Position numbers and translations under genes: made by a program. Source: Deinococcus sp. (GTDB lineage Bacteria > Deinococcota > Deinococci > Deinococcales > Thermaceae). Taken from it: DNA of 23,124 nt. This document shows positions 22,483 through 23,124 of the stretch, piece by piece. Position 1 is the first letter of the stretch; every line of letters starts with the position of its first letter. The stretch lies in contig JAMCQK010000107.1 in assembly GCA_023382135.1 (NCBI GenBank), forward strand, positions 1-23,124. Reading direction: 5' to 3'. Under the pieces are notes generated by a model. The model saw only the letters and a list, made by a program, of their open reading frames with translations, did no database searches and was not told where the DNA came from.

Positions 22483-22511
22483 TGTATACGGGGTGATACG
22501 CCCCATGTCAA
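22483..22511 (-). promoter_or_regulatory. livK promoter with palindrome filling the spacer
   Basis: On the minus strand -35 TTGACA (22506-22511), a perfect match, and -10 TATACA (22483-22488) are exactly 17 nt apart. The spacer is almost wholly a 15-bp dyad, GGGGCGTATCACCCC on that strand (22490-22504), with five of six pairs matched around a TAT centre. A protein bound there would sit between the two RNA polymerase contacts. The expected leader is about 24 nt. Confidence 0.75.
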
Positions 22512-22547
22512 CGTATTTTCCGGGAATTACACTGTTTATCAAGACCC

Positions 22548-23113
22548 TTAATACTCGGCCAGATATTTGTCCAACTCCCACTGGTGTACGGCTATCCGGT
22601 AGGAGTCCCACTCGATCTGCTTGGCCTGCACCAGGTGCTCGTACACGTGGCTACCCAGCGCCTCGCGGATCACGCGGTCTTTGGCAAGGGCTTCCAACGC
22701 CTCCCGGAGCGTCCCCGGAAGCTCGCGGATCTTGTGCTTGCGCCGGTCGCGCACCGACATGTGATAAATATTCCGCTGGATGGCAGGCGGTGGCACCAGC
22801 TTGTTTTCAATGCCGTCCAATCCGGCTGCAATCATCGCCGCCAGGGCCAGATAGGGGTTAGACGCGGGGTCGGGCATCCGTAGCTCCGCACGTGTGCCCA
22901 CGCCACGCCTTGCGGGAATCCGGATCATGGCGGAGCGGTTGGAAGCCGACCAAGCGATGTTGGTGGGCGCCTCGTATCCGGGCGTCAACCGCTTGTAAGA
23001 GTTCACCAGCGGGTTCGTGACCGCCACCATGCCTTCGGCGTGCGCCAAGAGCCCGGCAATAAAGTGAAGCGCGGTCTTGGAAAGTTGGTACTCGGCTTTC
23101 TCGTCGTAAAAGG
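22548..23113 (-). CDS. glnA: Glutamine synthetase type I, C-terminal part
   Basis: Only the last 188 or so residues are in the window; the 5' part is cut off. Landmarks are FYDEKAEYQLSKTALHFIAG, NPLVNSYKRLTPGYEAPT, the glutamate-binding NRSAMIRIP, RAELRMPDPASNPYLALAAM, and a C-terminal RNIYHMS...RELPGTLREALEAL segment. The NIYHMS sequence in place of an adenylylation-type Tyr loop (NLYDLPP) fits the GSI-alpha form, regulated by feedback and protein contacts and not by adenylylation. The enzyme makes glutamine from glutamate, ammonia and ATP in the cytoplasm. The frame stays open into the final 11 bases, but those match a sequencing adapter and are excluded. The livK promoter starts 37 nt after the stop; no terminator is visible between. 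Confidence 0.94.
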
Positions 23114-23124
23114 AGATCGGAAGA
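23114..23124 (+). other. Probable sequencing adapter remnant at the sequence end
   Basis: AGATCGGAAGA is identical to the first 11 bases of the standard Illumina TruSeq adapter and sits at the very last base of the window, inside a glutamine synthetase reading frame. The residues it encodes (LPIS) do not look like the conserved family sequence before FYDE. It most likely marks a contig end with untrimmed adapter. Confidence 0.8.

Noticed and set aside
22453..22611. N-terminal extension of livK
   Set aside because: It would translate the promoter and overlap the glnA end; the signal peptide and GGAGGAT site fix the start at 22452.

Overview
The window looks like chromosomal DNA of a thermophilic member of the Deinococcota, most likely Meiothermus or Thermus. 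The evidence is moderately high GC, many CTCGAGG motifs, a heterodimeric ABC exporter that matches the Thermus TmrAB pattern, and several genes with a -10 hexamer 6-7 nt before the start codon and no Shine-Dalgarno sequence (leaderless transcripts). This placement is inference from sequence style; no rRNA or other marker is present.

Layout. (1) 1-5965, plus strand: the 3' part of an M20 peptidase, a stand-alone DUF2229-like protein, a two-gene heterodimeric ABC exporter (tmrB-like, then tmrA-like) with a possible 49-codon ORF fitted exactly between the two genes, and a 109-aa hypothetical protein. (2) 5962-10165, minus strand: a P2A-type Ca2+-ATPase, and a REC-GAF-GGDEF diguanylate cyclase whose receiver has Glu at the phospho-acceptor position. 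(3) 10607-12805: folC (plus) and a lipoprotein with a PrcB-like C-terminal domain (minus), overlapping tail to tail by 30 bp. (4) 12870-16489, minus strand: a dipeptide/oligopeptide ABC importer, dppA-dppB-dppC, with a clear promoter and a palindrome at the start of transcription, a strong hairpin between A and B, and a textbook terminator after C. No ATPase genes accompany it. (5) About 640 nt of mostly gene-free DNA (16557-17194) holding a perfect 13-bp hairpin and one plausible 52-aa ORF. (6) 17195-22452, minus strand: a complete branched-chain amino acid (LIV/HAAT) importer, livK - terminator - livH-M-G-F, with ATGA overlaps between H/M, M/G and G/F. (7) 22548 to the end, minus strand: the C-terminal part of a type I glutamine synthetase, cut by the window end. 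The last 11 bases are identical to the start of the Illumina TruSeq adapter, so the sequence there is probably artefactual.

Together the right half is a nitrogen and peptide acquisition block: glutamine synthetase, amino acid uptake and peptide uptake, all transcribed leftwards. The left half combines export, calcium homeostasis, c-di-GMP signalling and folate metabolism and shows no single theme. I found no mobile element, CRISPR array, tRNA or rRNA. The best unexplained signals are regulatory or small-scale: the palindrome filling the livK promoter spacer, the dppA palindrome, the livH leader hairpin, the TAAGTTTG hairpin element, and the small ORFs.
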